NCBI GenBank assembly: GCA_947626365.1
Contig: CANQRW010000017.1
Span: forward strand, 1-52,904
DNA from: an uncultured Lachnospiraceae bacterium
GTDB lineage: Bacteria > Bacillota > Clostridia > Lachnospirales > Lachnospiraceae
Direction: 5' to 3'
Length of the DNA stretch: 52,904 nt
Below, piece by piece: positions 7,556-16,670 of the stretch. Every line of letters begins with the position of its first letter. The stretch's first letter is position 1. The position numbers were made by a program, and so were the translations under genes. Under the pieces are notes generated by a model. The model saw nothing but the letters and a program-made list of their open reading frames with translations. It ran no database searches and was not told where the DNA came from.

Positions 7556-8974
7556 ATGATAAAGAATAATCAGCCAATGCTGAACCGGCTGCACATTGCT
7601 TTGGATGTGCTGGTGATGGTGGTATCCTACGCGCTGGCGTGGACAGGCCTGTATGTGGGCAATATCCTTTTCACCCCGGACAGAGGGTTGCTGCCGCCGC
7701 GGTATTATTTTGCGCTGCTGGTGGGCATTGTTCCGCTGTACCTGATTCTGTATACGGTCTTTCATCTGTATGAGCCTAAGAGGATACAGCAGAGACGTTA
7801 TGAATTTGTAAACATATTGAAGGCTAACCTGATTGGCCTTCTGGTCATCACCATGGTGCTGTTTCTTCTGAATAACAACCTGTATTATCAGGAATATTCC
7901 AGAAGAATGGTCTATTATTTCTTTGTGATCAATGTGGTGATGGAGACGGCGGAGCGCAATGGTATCCGCCTGATTTTGCGCACAATACGGGCCAGGGGAT
8001 ATAATCAGAAGCATATCCTCCTTCTGGGCTACAGCAGGACGGCAGAGGGATTCATTGACCGTGTACAGATGAATCCGGAGTGGGGATACCATATCTGGGG
8101 AATTCTGGATGACAACAGCCCGCTGGGCAGGGAATATAAGGGCGTCAGGGTGATTGGAGCTACCCATGACCTGGAGTCTATTCTGGAATTAAATACGCTG
8201 GATGAGATTGCCATCACGCTGGGACTGGCGGAGTATGCCAAGCTGGAAGCGATCGTGGCTGCCTGTGAGAAATCCGGCGTTCATACCAAGTTTATTCCGG
8301 ATTATAATAATGTACTTCCCACGAGACCCTATACGGAGGACCTGCAGGGCCTTCCGGTCATCAATATCCGCCATGTGCCGCTGAATTCTATGTTTAACAG
8401 AACTGTCAAGCGTGCGGTGGATATTTTTGGTTCTCTGGTGGGGATTATTTTATTCTCTCCGGTGATGCTTCTGACGGCGATCGTGATCAAGATTACATCG
8501 CCCGGCCCGCTGATCTTTAAGCAGGAGCGGGTGGGTCTTCACAATCGGACGTTTCAGATGTACAAGTTTCGTTCCATGACGGTTCAGCCGCCCTCAGAGG
8601 AGAAGAATAAGTGGACGACCCCTCATGATCCGAGAGTGACGCCCTTTGGACACTTTATCAGAAAATGCAGCATTGACGAGATACCTCAGTTTTTTAACGT
8701 GCTGAAGGGAGATATGAGCCTGGTAGGCCCCAGACCGGAACGGCCGCTTTTTGTGGAGCGGTTCAAGGAAGAGATTCCCAGGTATATGATCAAGCATCAG
8801 GTGCGTCCCGGCATGACAGGCTGGGCCCAGATCAATGGGTATCGGGGAGATACTTCCATCACAAAGCGGATCGAGCATGATCTGTATTACATTGAAAATT
8901 GGACGCTGGGATTTGATTTCAGGATCATGTTCCTGACGTTTTTTAAAGGATTTATCAATAAAAACGCTTATTAG
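7556..8974 (+). CDS. Polyprenyl glycosylphosphotransferase initiating a surface polysaccharide
   Basis: 472 aa, the usual length of WcaJ/WbaP-type enzymes. The N-terminal half has about four membrane helices (first at residues 10-35), then a Rossmann-like CoA_binding_3 region (ILLLGYSRTAEG). The C-terminal sugar transferase domain begins near residue 280 (RAVDIFGSLVGI), with the signatures PGPLIFKQERVG, YKFRSM, SIDEIPQFFNVLKGDMSLVGPRPE and RPGMTGWAQ. It transfers a sugar-1-phosphate from a nucleotide sugar to undecaprenyl phosphate, the first step of exopolysaccharide assembly. AAGGTGAA lies just before ATG. No flippase or polymerase is visible in the window, so the pathway must be completed elsewhere. 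Confidence 0.92.
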   Translation: MIKNNQPMLNRLHIALDVLVMVVSYALAWTGLYVGNILFTPDRGLLPPRYYFALLVGIVPLYLILYTVFHLYEPKRIQQRRYEFVNILKANLIGLLVITMVLFLLNNNLYYQEYSRRMVYYFFVINVVMETAERNGIRLILRTIRARGYNQKHILLLGYSRTAEGFIDRVQMNPEWGYHIWGILDDNSPLGREYKGVRVIGATHDLESILELNTLDEIAITLGLAEYAKLEAIVAACEKSGVHTKFIPDYNNVLPTRPYTEDLQGLPVINIRHVPLNSMFNRTVKRAVDIFGSLVGIILFSPVMLLTAIVIKITSPGPLIFKQERVGLHNRTFQMYKFRSMTVQPPSEEKNKWTTPHDPRVTPFGHFIRKCSIDEIPQFFNVLKGDMSLVGPRPERPLFVERFKEEIPRYMIKHQVRPGMTGWAQINGYRGDTSITKRIEHDLYYIENWTLGFDFRIMFLTFFKGFINKNAY

Positions 8975-9004
8975 CGGCGATATAGCAGAGACGAGGACAG
9001 CAGT

Positions 9005-11008
9005 ATGAGTTTTGATTTTGACCATGAGACGGGGCAGAGCGGCAGAAGGAAGACGGATGCCGGTCTGGGCCGGGAGGATAATGAAGTCAGGAAAACGGTG
9101 AGAAACAGAGCGGAGGGACCGGCCCGCGGTCCCAGGCGCCGGCCCAGGGTGGAGACGACCGCTTCTCAGAGCAGCCGTTATGCTGAGCTGAAGATTCAGG
9201 AGAGGAACCGGAAAAAGAAGCGGAATCGCATCATAGCCATGATCGTGGCGGAATGTATTACACTTACTGCCATTTTTTCTTATGCCTATGTGAGCAGGCT
9301 GTGGAATCTGATGCCAAAGCCCAGCGTGAAGGAGGAGAACGTCACGAATCCCAATCTGGCGGTTGAGGATATCCACAAGATGCAGGGATACTGGATGATT
9401 GCCATATTCGGCGTCGATGTAGGGAAGGGAACTTCCGGAGCCCGCGGCAATTCTTCAGACGTGAATATTATCGCATGTATCAATCAGGACACCGGCGATA
9501 TCAAACTGGTGTCCCTGTACAGGGACACATACCTGAAGGTAACCGATAAGGGAGAGTACCGCAAGTTTAACTATGCTTATTCTGCCGGCGGACCGGAGAT
9601 GGCGCTTAAGATGCTCAATGAAAACCTGGATTTGAACATCACCGATTATATTATCTTTAACTGGAAGGCTGTGGCCGACGGGATCAATATTCTGGGCGGC
9701 GTGGATGTGGATATCACAAAATCGGAATTCAAATTCATCAACAGCTTTATTACAGAGACGGTGAAGGAGACAGGCGTGGGCTCTTATCAGCTTAAGAGCG
9801 CCGGGGTGAACCATCTTGACGGAATCCAGGCGGTTTCCTATGCGCGCCTGCGTCTTATGGATAATGACTACAAACGTACCGAGCGTCAGAGAAAGATCAT
9901 TCAGCTGGCGTTTGATAAGGCAAAACAGTCCGATTACAACGTGCTGAACGCCATTCTTGTTACGTGTCTTCCTCAGGTCATGACAAATCTGGATTTTGTG
10001 GATTTGACCAGTATGGCTCTCAGCATTTCCAAGTATAATCTGGGAGAGACGGCAGGATTCCCATTTGAGAAGGGCGACGCCAACATGGGTCCCCAGAAGG
10101 GCGCCTGCGTTATTCCTCAGAGCCTGGAATCCAACGTAAGCCAGCTTCATCAGTTCCTGTTTGGGGATGAGGCATATCAGCCGACCAGCACGGTGCGGCA
10201 GATCAGCCAGAAGATATCTTCCGACACCGGATTGTACGCGCAGAGCAGGACGGCCGGATCTTCCGGCGGGCAGAGTACATCGGATACGTCGGAAGAAAAG
10301 AAGAATGTTGAGTATGATGAGGATGACGAGGATGAAAAAGAGGACGAGAAGGAGACTACCGAGGGCGTCATCCCTGATTATCCGGGAATTTTTGAGACGG
10401 ACGAAGACGGATATCTGATCGATCCGCCGGAGCCGGATGAAGATGAGGACGAGGGATATATCCATCCGGGACAGAGATATCCCTATGAGTCAACTTCGGC
10501 GGCGAATCCCGGAGATGAGGATACCTGGACGGAAACGCGTCCCGGCACGCCCGGAGGGACTGCGCAGCCGTCGGGGACAGGTTCGCCCAGATGGCCGGGA
10601 GATACGGGGAATACGGAACCGACTCAGGGACCGGGCAATACGGCAATTCCTGGCGGCGACAGAACGACGACGCCGGGCGGCAATTCTCCCGCGGCAGGGA
10701 ATGGAAATTCCAACAGTGTCACGCCGGGCGGCAGCAATACGACACCGGGCGGCAGCAATACTCCCGGAGGCGCGGCGACGCCAGGCGGCAATGATACTTC
10801 CGGCGGGCCGGGCGTGTCCGGCGGCGGGACAGGAACACCGGGCGGCAGTTCTTCTTCACCGGGAGGCGCAGCGACGCCAGGCGGCAATGATACTTCCGGC
10901 GGACCGGGCAGCTCCGGGGCGGGTTCGGGACCTTTGGACACCAGCGGTATCATAACGGGGCCGGGAACCGGCGCGCCGTCAGATGTGGCGGCGGGTCCCG
11001 GAAACTGA
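9005..11008 (+). CDS. LytR-CpsA-Psr family glycopolymer ligase with long repeat tail
   Basis: 667 aa. A cytoplasmic basic N-terminus is followed by one membrane helix (about residues 75-97) and an LCP domain at about 130-310, with RGNSSDVN, SLYRDTY and the Arg-rich YARLRLMDNDYKRTERQRK. LCP enzymes move lipid-linked polymers onto peptidoglycan. This fits the glycosyltransferase block upstream: the gap to the transferase gene is only 30 bases. From about residue 415 the tail is acidic (DEDDEDEKEDEKE), then Gly/Pro/Thr/Ser-rich with repeated TPGG and SGGPG units to the end. Ordinary LCP proteins lack such a tail; it probably spans or embeds in the wall. The 96 bp repeat inside the tail may vary in copy number. 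Confidence 0.9.
   Translation: MSFDFDHETGQSGRRKTDAGLGREDNEVRKTVRNRAEGPARGPRRRPRVETTASQSSRYAELKIQERNRKKKRNRIIAMIVAECITLTAIFSYAYVSRLWNLMPKPSVKEENVTNPNLAVEDIHKMQGYWMIAIFGVDVGKGTSGARGNSSDVNIIACINQDTGDIKLVSLYRDTYLKVTDKGEYRKFNYAYSAGGPEMALKMLNENLDLNITDYIIFNWKAVADGINILGGVDVDITKSEFKFINSFITETVKETGVGSYQLKSAGVNHLDGIQAVSYARLRLMDNDYKRTERQRKIIQLAFDKAKQSDYNVLNAILVTCLPQVMTNLDFVDLTSMALSISKYNLGETAGFPFEKGDANMGPQKGACVIPQSLESNVSQLHQFLFGDEAYQPTSTVRQISQKISSDTGLYAQSRTAGSSGGQSTSDTSEEKKNVEYDEDDEDEKEDEKETTEGVIPDYPGIFETDEDGYLIDPPEPDEDEDEGYIHPGQRYPYESTSAANPGDEDTWTETRPGTPGGTAQPSGTGSPRWPGDTGNTEPTQGPGNTAIPGGDRTTTPGGNSPAAGNGNSNSVTPGGSNTTPGGSNTPGGAATPGGNDTSGGPGVSGGGTGTPGGSSSSPGGAATPGGNDTSGGPGSSGAGSGPLDTSGIITGPGTGAPSDVAAGPGN
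10766..10909 (+). repeat. Near-identical 48-bp direct repeats in the LCP tail
   Basis: Copies at 10766-10813 and 10862-10909 start GGAGGCGC and encode GGAATPGGNDTSGGPG. They differ at only two bases and are 96 bp (32 codons) apart. Shorter GGCGGCA units surround them. In-frame gain or loss of 96 bp would keep the protein intact. Confidence 0.85.
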
Positions 11009-11141
11009 TGGGGCAGCAGGACAGATCAGAATTTTCGTTTCACAGATTTATAATTATTCTTTCACAATTTGGTCACAAAACATTGTTATAGTTAGACCAT
11101 CAAAAGAAATTAATACTTTGTTTGAAAGGAGATTATAGATT

Positions 11142-12740
11142 ATGTATGATGAGAACATGAATGTAAATGAAAATGGGCAGCAGGAGGGAGATTCCGACAG
11201 AACGGATGTTAATTTCGTTATGAGTGATCCTCAGCCTCAGAACAGTTCGGAGAGGGAGCGCGCAGACCAGCAGGCGTCGGAGAATCCGGCGGCGGGAAGC
11301 CAGGATTATGGATATCAGGCGCAGAACAGCCAGAGCTGGTCCCGTCAGAACGGAGGCGGCCAGAACTGGAATTATCAGAACCAGGACAGCCAGAGTTATC
11401 AGAATTACCAGGGACAGCCGTCGGGCAGCCAGAACTGGTCTTACCAGGGCGGAGGCAGCCAGAACAGTTACGGCGGCCAGAGTTACCAGCCGATACCTCC
11501 GGAGCCGGTGAAGAAAGAGAAGAAGCCCTCTCTGCTTAAGAAGGCGGCAGGTATCGCGGCGGCGGCCCTTTTGTTCGGAGTGATCTCCGGCGGCACTATG
11601 GTAGGAATCAATGTAGTGGCGGAATCCACGAAGAAGACGGATCAGCCTGTGGCAACTCAGGAGGAGGAGAAGGTAACCCTTTCCGACGAAGAGTTTGCCG
11701 AGCTTAAGAAGGATCTGGTGGTCGAGGCCAGCAACGCCCAGAATCTGGACGTATCCGCAATCGTTGAGTCAGCGATGCCTTCCGTGGTGGCTATCAATAA
11801 TACCATGCTTTACCAGAGCAGGAATCCGTGGTTCGGTTCTCAGACGTATGAGGTTCCCAGCAGCGGTTCCGGCATTATCGTAGGAAAGAATGATGATGAA
11901 CTTCTGGTCGTCAGCAATAACCATGTGGTGGAGAATGCCACAGAACTGTCAATCGTTTTTATTGACGGGACCGCCGTGGACGGCACGGTAAAGGGAACCG
12001 ATGCGGAGACAGACCTCGCAGTGGTGGCAGTGCCCCTCAGTGATATTCCGTCAGAGACCATGAGCAAAATTTCCATTGCGGAGCTGGGTGATTCCGATGA
12101 TATGAAGGTCGGTCAGGGCGTTATCGCCATCGGCAATGCGCTGGGTTACGGCCAGTCTGTGACCGTCGGTTATGTCAGCGCTCTTAACAGGGAAGTACGT
12201 ACTCAGGATTCGACTACAAGAAAGCTTCTGCAGACAGATGCGGCGATCAACCCCGGCAACAGCGGCGGCGCTCTTCTGAACATGAAGGGACAGGTGATCG
12301 GCATCAATGCGGCCAAGTACTCGGATACGGATGTAGAAGGCATGGGTTATGCGATACCGATTTCCCAGGCCCAGGATATTATCAATTCTCTGATGGTACG
12401 CCGCAGCGGCGATAAAGTAGAGGAAGGCAGCGAGGGATATCTGGGCATCCAGGGAGTCACCGTAGATGACAGTATGGTGCAGCAGCTGGGAATTCCGGAA
12501 GGCGTGTATGTGTACAAGATTCTGGATGGCGGCGCAGCCTCCAAGACAGACCTCCGGGAAAAAGATGTCATCACCAAGTTTGACGGGCAGACGATCCGCT
12601 CCATGGCCAGTCTTCAGGATCTTTTGAAGTATTATAAGGTAGGAGAGACGGTGGAGATGGTAGTTCAGTCCCTTGAAGACGGACAATATGTGGAAAGAAC
12701 CATTTCGATCACCCTTGCGAAGCAGGTGAGCGCGAATTAA
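11142..12740 (+). CDS. HtrA/DegP-like trypsin-type serine protease with PDZ domain
   Basis: 532 aa. Residues 1-125 are a Gln/Asn/Ser/Gly/Tyr-rich low-complexity cytoplasmic segment (SQNWSYQ-type repeats). One membrane helix follows at about 130-158, then the extracellular S1C protease domain with the triad H261 (SNNHVVE), D291 (ETDLAVV) and S374 (GNSGGAL). A single PDZ domain covers about 425-525. Membrane-anchored HtrA proteases degrade or refold damaged exported proteins. It is its own transcription unit: a 133-base gap upstream, and a terminator (12765-12795) downstream. Clp-family and subtilase genes follow, making a protein-quality neighbourhood. Regulation by envelope stress is expected from the family, but no two-component genes are nearby. 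Confidence 0.93.
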   Translation: MYDENMNVNENGQQEGDSDRTDVNFVMSDPQPQNSSERERADQQASENPAAGSQDYGYQAQNSQSWSRQNGGGQNWNYQNQDSQSYQNYQGQPSGSQNWSYQGGGSQNSYGGQSYQPIPPEPVKKEKKPSLLKKAAGIAAAALLFGVISGGTMVGINVVAESTKKTDQPVATQEEEKVTLSDEEFAELKKDLVVEASNAQNLDVSAIVESAMPSVVAINNTMLYQSRNPWFGSQTYEVPSSGSGIIVGKNDDELLVVSNNHVVENATELSIVFIDGTAVDGTVKGTDAETDLAVVAVPLSDIPSETMSKISIAELGDSDDMKVGQGVIAIGNALGYGQSVTVGYVSALNREVRTQDSTTRKLLQTDAAINPGNSGGALLNMKGQVIGINAAKYSDTDVEGMGYAIPISQAQDIINSLMVRRSGDKVEEGSEGYLGIQGVTVDDSMVQQLGIPEGVYVYKILDGGAASKTDLREKDVITKFDGQTIRSMASLQDLLKYYKVGETVEMVVQSLEDGQYVERTISITLAKQVSAN

Positions 12741-12764
12741 TAATTGTTTCCAATCGAACAAAAT

Positions 12765-12795
12765 AGGGTTTCGGCGTTGAACCGGAACCCTTTTT
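12765..12795 (+). terminator. htrA terminator overlapping the clpX-like promoter
   Basis: AGGGTTTCGG (12765-12774) pairs with CCGGAACCCT (12782-12791), one wobble, 7 nt loop, then TTTTT. The -35 element of the next promoter (TTGAAC, 12777-12782) lies in the loop and arm. Confidence 0.85.
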
Positions 12796-12805
12796 GCTTT
12801 ATAAT
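12777..12805 (+). promoter_or_regulatory. Promoter of the clpX-like gene
   Basis: TTGAAC (12777-12782), 17 bp spacer, TATAAT (12800-12805), a strong vegetative-type promoter about 43 bases upstream of the TTG start. Confidence 0.75.
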
Positions 12806-12847
12806 GTAGATTATTACAGAAAACATATACGGAACAGGAGAGAACAC

Positions 12848-14224
12848 TTGGAAGAGAAAGATACCAACAAACCCGAACAGGAAGACCAGTATGAAAAGAT
12901 TTGCTATATCTGCAGAAGGACGGAAAGCAAGGCCGGGCCTATGATCAATATGCCTGGAGGCATGTGCCTCTGTCATGACTGTATGCAGAAATCCTTCGAT
13001 TCTGTTTTAAACAGCGGCCTGGATTTTTCTAAGATTCAGAACATGCCCTACATGAATATGAATCTGAATGACTTTTCCAACCTTAATATACCGAAGCCGG
13101 AGATTCCCCAAAAGCAGAAGATCAAGAAGAAATCTGCCCAGGAGAAGCCGGCGCTGAATATTAAGGACATTCCTGCGCCTCACAAGATCAAGGCGTCCCT
13201 GGATCAGTATGTGATCGGACAGGAACAGGCCAAGAAAGTGATTTCCGTGGCCGTGTATAACCATTATAAGCGGATTTTTGCCAGGGAGAACGGACAGGAA
13301 TCCGATGACGTACAGATTGAGAAATCCAATATCCTGATGATAGGCCCCACGGGAAGCGGAAAGACTTATCTGGTAAAGACCCTGGCCAGGCTTCTGGATG
13401 TGCCGCTGGCCATTGCCGATGCTACGGCCCTGACGGAAGCCGGATACATTGGGGATGATATTGAAAGCGTGGTATCCAAGCTGCTGGCGGCTGCCGATAA
13501 TGACGTGGAACGGGCCGAGCGCGGCATTATTTTTATCGATGAGATTGATAAGATTGCCAAGAAGAAGGACGTCAGCACCCGGGATGTCAGCGGCGAATCG
13601 GTGCAGCAGGAGCTTTTGAAGCTTCTGGAAGGCAGTCTGGTGGAGGTCCCCGTAGGCTCCAACCAGAAGAACGCCCTTTCTCCCATGGCCACGGTAAATA
13701 CGGATCAGATCCTGTTTATCTGCGGTGGAGCTTTTCCGGATCTGGAACAGATTATCAAAGAACGGCTGAATAAAGCTTCCTCCATCGGCTTCGGCGCGGA
13801 ACTCAGGGACAAATATGACAATGACCCGGACATCCTGTCTCACGTTACTAATTCCGACCTCCGCAAGTTCGGTATGATCCCGGAATTCCTGGGGCGCCTT
13901 CCCATCGTGGTGACGCTCAGGAAATTAACGGAGCCAATGCTGGTGGAGATTTTGAAAAAACCGAAGAATGCCATTCTGAAGCAGTATATCAAGCTTTTGG
14001 AGCTGGATGAGGTTAAGCTGGTGTTCGAGGACGATGCCCTGGAGTGGATAGCCGGGGAGGCCCTAAAGAGGGATACCGGTGCAAGGGCCCTTCGGGCTAT
14101 CCTGGAAGAGTTTATGCTGGACATCATGTATGAAGTGCCCAAAGACCCGGGTATCGGTACGGTAGTGATCACCCGGGGATATCTGGAGAAAAATGGCGGT
14201 CCCCGCATCGAGATGCGCCAGTGA
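12848..14224 (+). CDS. ClpX-type AAA+ unfoldase, divergent paralogue
   Basis: 458 aa from a TTG start (12848) placed by GGAACAGGAG seven bases upstream; an earlier in-frame TTG overlaps the promoter -10. A Cys4 zinc-binding N-domain (C19, C22, C42, C45) leads the AAA+ core, with Walker A GPTGSGKT (166-173), pore loop GYIG (199-202), Walker B FIDEID (about 229-234), the sensor/arginine region EFLGRLP and an IGF loop (313-315) that docks on ClpP. The RKH loop that recognises ssrA-type substrates in ClpX is replaced by QKN (273-275). It is not linked to clpP or tig, so it is probably a second ClpX with its own substrates or adaptor. The adjacent genes are also proteases. Confidence 0.85.
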   Translation: MEEKDTNKPEQEDQYEKICYICRRTESKAGPMINMPGGMCLCHDCMQKSFDSVLNSGLDFSKIQNMPYMNMNLNDFSNLNIPKPEIPQKQKIKKKSAQEKPALNIKDIPAPHKIKASLDQYVIGQEQAKKVISVAVYNHYKRIFARENGQESDDVQIEKSNILMIGPTGSGKTYLVKTLARLLDVPLAIADATALTEAGYIGDDIESVVSKLLAAADNDVERAERGIIFIDEIDKIAKKKDVSTRDVSGESVQQELLKLLEGSLVEVPVGSNQKNALSPMATVNTDQILFICGGAFPDLEQIIKERLNKASSIGFGAELRDKYDNDPDILSHVTNSDLRKFGMIPEFLGRLPIVVTLRKLTEPMLVEILKKPKNAILKQYIKLLELDEVKLVFEDDALEWIAGEALKRDTGARALRAILEEFMLDIMYEVPKDPGIGTVVITRGYLEKNGGPRIEMRQ

Positions 14225-14295
14225 GAAAAGTGCGGCTTCAGGGGCGGCAGGCCGGAGCAGGGCTGCGCTGATGCGGGACCTGTGCCGCTGGGCGG

Positions 14296-16026
14296 TCAGT
14301 TTCTGAGGGAAATAAGAGCTTCGTAGAGATCCAAAGTACCGTATCCCCACTCTCTGCTGGGATATGTGTAGTTTGGATTTCTTTGAGCGCCCCGTGTCAG
14401 ATATGCCTTGACTACGCTGTTGTTGATATAGGGATCGTTGCTTTTTCCGTATCCCCAGGAATAGAGGGCTGCCGCGGCTCCGGCTGTGTGGGCCGCGGCC
14501 ACGGAGGAGCCGGTCATGCGGGTCATGGGATATGTGTTTTGGGCGGAAGAGATGCCCGGGCCGAAGACATCGACGCCCGGAGCGGCCAGATCCGGTTTGA
14601 GACGGCCGTCCCTGGTGTAGCCCCTGCTGGAATGAATGTACAGGCTGCCGTTTAAGTGGTTGTACGCGGCGGCAGTAATGGGAAAAAGAGCGGTACCCGG
14701 CGCCGTGACTGTGGTGTAGGGGTCAGCCCGGAGAAAATAGGTATCTTCCGTGATGAAACCATGGATAGGCAGCCACATGTGAAAGATGCCGGTGATGGTC
14801 AGGGTAGGATAGACCCGGATTTTCCAGATGCCGGGAGATGGGCTTCGGAAGCGGATGAAAGCCAGGTAGCTGCTCTGCCCCCCGGTGATGGTCACATAAG
14901 AGACAGTAACAATGCTTTCTTCTCCGGAGAAGCGGACGGAAGTATCCTGACCGGCCCGGAGAGGGATTCGGCCGATGACTTCCCCGGATGGAGAGACGAA
15001 GCCCACAGTGTAGACTTCCGGAAGACTGGCCCATAGTTCAATATCAAAACCGGTCTCATTCTCCCCTACCCGGAGTTCAGCCTCATCATAATCTCCGGTG
15101 ATGTGTCCGGAATAATGATGACGCCTGCCGGCTTCATTGCCGGCGGCGCAGACAGTGGACACGCCGGGGAAAATCTGCAGGCGGTTCTGAACCTGCTCCA
15201 GAGGCGAGGATCCGTCGTGTCCGCCCTGATTGCTGCCTAAGCCGATGCAGATGACGAGAGGCAGCCGATGCCGGTAGGCCAGCTGCAGAAGATAGGTGGT
15301 TCCCATCATGATATCGGTATCCTGAAAAGCGGCGGCGTTTTCCCGGATCTGATAATAGCTGCGCAGGTACTGTTTGGCAGGCTTTAATTTTACTATGCCC
15401 AGATAGGCAGCCGGAGCCGCTCCTGTGAAGCCGGAGGATTCCGTCTCTCCGCCTGCGGCGATTCCGGCCAGGAAAGTGCCGTGACCGATCGTATCCGTAA
15501 CCGGGATCAGATCCAGCGGACGGTCAGATTTCAGCGCCCGATTGATTTCTTCTTCTCTGTATTCCCGGCCATAGAGGAACCAGTAGGGAATGCCTCTGGG
15601 ACCTTCACAGATGAAGGGAGGACCGGCGGCGGTCTGATCCCAGATCCCCAGGATTCGGGTGCTGCCGTCCCGATTGCGGAAGAGAGGGTTCTGATAGTCG
15701 ATGCCTGTGTCAATGAAGCCGATGATGGTTCCTGCCCCGTCAGCGCCCAGAGCCGGCCGGCGGGAGGCCTGCAGGATTCCGGAAGCCTCCATGCTGGTAT
15801 CATCCAGGAGGCCGTACAGAGTGGGAATGGAGTTGTAAGGGTAGTTTTCCGGGGTGACAGGAGGAATGTCTGCCAGAGGAACGTGAAAAATGACAAATTC
15901 TTCATTGACGTAGGAGAAGCAGTCGTTTCCCAGGATTTCTTTCAGAGTGTCAGGGGCGCTGTTTCCATGGCGGTAGACGAAGTCCGCGTAGTCTTCTCCG
16001 GCCACATTGGCGGTGCAGGTGATCAT
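14296..16026 (-). CDS. Subtilisin-like S8 serine protease, Csp-like
   Basis: 576 aa. The S8 catalytic residues are all present: D106 (GFIDTGIDY), H182 (IGHGTF) and S508 (TGSSVAAA, replacing the usual GTSMA). A beta-rich insert between His and Ser (about 320-420) matches the jelly-roll insert of clostridial CspB/CspC-type subtilases. No Sec signal peptide is obvious; the first ~90 residues look like a propeptide. In spore formers such enzymes process the cortex-lytic enzyme SleC at germination, but Lachnospiraceae carry many copies with unknown roles, so this assignment stays general. GGGGAG lies before the ATG. It converges with the clpX-like gene, with 71 bases between the stop codons and no clear terminator there. 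Confidence 0.88.
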   Translation of the reverse strand: MITCTANVAGEDYADFVYRHGNSAPDTLKEILGNDCFSYVNEEFVIFHVPLADIPPVTPENYPYNSIPTLYGLLDDTSMEASGILQASRRPALGADGAGTIIGFIDTGIDYQNPLFRNRDGSTRILGIWDQTAAGPPFICEGPRGIPYWFLYGREYREEEINRALKSDRPLDLIPVTDTIGHGTFLAGIAAGGETESSGFTGAAPAAYLGIVKLKPAKQYLRSYYQIRENAAAFQDTDIMMGTTYLLQLAYRHRLPLVICIGLGSNQGGHDGSSPLEQVQNRLQIFPGVSTVCAAGNEAGRRHHYSGHITGDYDEAELRVGENETGFDIELWASLPEVYTVGFVSPSGEVIGRIPLRAGQDTSVRFSGEESIVTVSYVTITGGQSSYLAFIRFRSPSPGIWKIRVYPTLTITGIFHMWLPIHGFITEDTYFLRADPYTTVTAPGTALFPITAAAYNHLNGSLYIHSSRGYTRDGRLKPDLAAPGVDVFGPGISSAQNTYPMTRMTGSSVAAAHTAGAAAALYSWGYGKSNDPYINNSVVKAYLTRGAQRNPNYTYPSREWGYGTLDLYEALISLRN

Positions 16027-16137
16027 AAATGAACTCCCCTAAATTTCTTCTGCAATAATTATATGCAAAAATGAATGATATCTGTCTGGACGGAAAAAGA
16101 TAATTGGTGTATGATATATTTTCAGGAGGTGCCGACT

Positions 16138-16605
16138 ATGATATTACTGCTGCTGATCGCTGTGATTGTAATGTTTGATTTGGGAATCAAGGACGTCATA
16201 GAGAACAGGGACGATTCGGTTTTCCCCAAAGAGCTGGAGGGCACAGGCGGCCTGATCGTCCTGTATAAAAAACATAATCCGGGCCTTCCTATGGGCGCGT
16301 TGGCGGAATATCCCGGCCTGGTGCTGCAGATTCCGGCGGCCGTGACATCAGCGGCGGCAGGGATTCTGGCATGGCTGTTTCCCAGGAAAGGAGCCTGGCC
16401 CCAGAAGCTGGGCCTGTCTCTGATTATCGGCGGCAGTCTAAGCAATCTGTACGACCGCTTTGTGCGAGGCTATGTGGTGGACTACCTGAATGTCCGCTGG
16501 AAGAGACTGGGGAAGATTGTTTTTAATCTGGCGGACATCTGTATTCTGGCAGGAGCGGTACTGTTCGCGGCAGGAGAGTTTTTCTCTGATTTCCGCAGAA
16601 AATAA
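16138..16605 (+). CDS. Signal peptidase II (LspA)-like membrane aspartic protease
   Basis: 155 aa from ATG 16138, chosen because AGGAGGT (16124-16130) lies at ideal distance; an upstream in-frame ATG lacks a site. Four membrane helices. Both catalytic Asp motifs of SPase II are recognisable: GGSLSNLYDRFVRGYVVDY and VFNLADI. The HNPGLPMGAL segment aligns with the NxGxAF motif. The N-terminal motif (FDLGIKDVIE) is altered compared with the usual LDxxTK, so this is a diverged member, perhaps a second LspA. It would cleave diacylglyceryl-prolipoproteins in the membrane. It precedes glmM by 65 bases and may be cotranscribed with it. Confidence 0.75.
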   Translation: MILLLLIAVIVMFDLGIKDVIENRDDSVFPKELEGTGGLIVLYKKHNPGLPMGALAEYPGLVLQIPAAVTSAAAGILAWLFPRKGAWPQKLGLSLIIGGSLSNLYDRFVRGYVVDYLNVRWKRLGKIVFNLADICILAGAVLFAAGEFFSDFRRK

Positions 16606-16670
16606 TAAGGAATATATGCTGGGGCGGAAGGGCGGCCGATGCCTCTGCATGATATATGGAGGAAATAATA

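Noticed and set aside
10650-10930. CRISPR array or collagen-like repeats in the LCP tail
   Set aside because: Repeats are in frame, degenerate and protein coding with no equal spacers. The Gly pattern is not a regular Gly-X-Y.
12794-12847. Earlier TTG start for the clpX-like protein
   Set aside because: It overlaps the TATAAT of its own promoter and has no ribosome binding site; the TTG at 12848 follows GGAACAGGAG.
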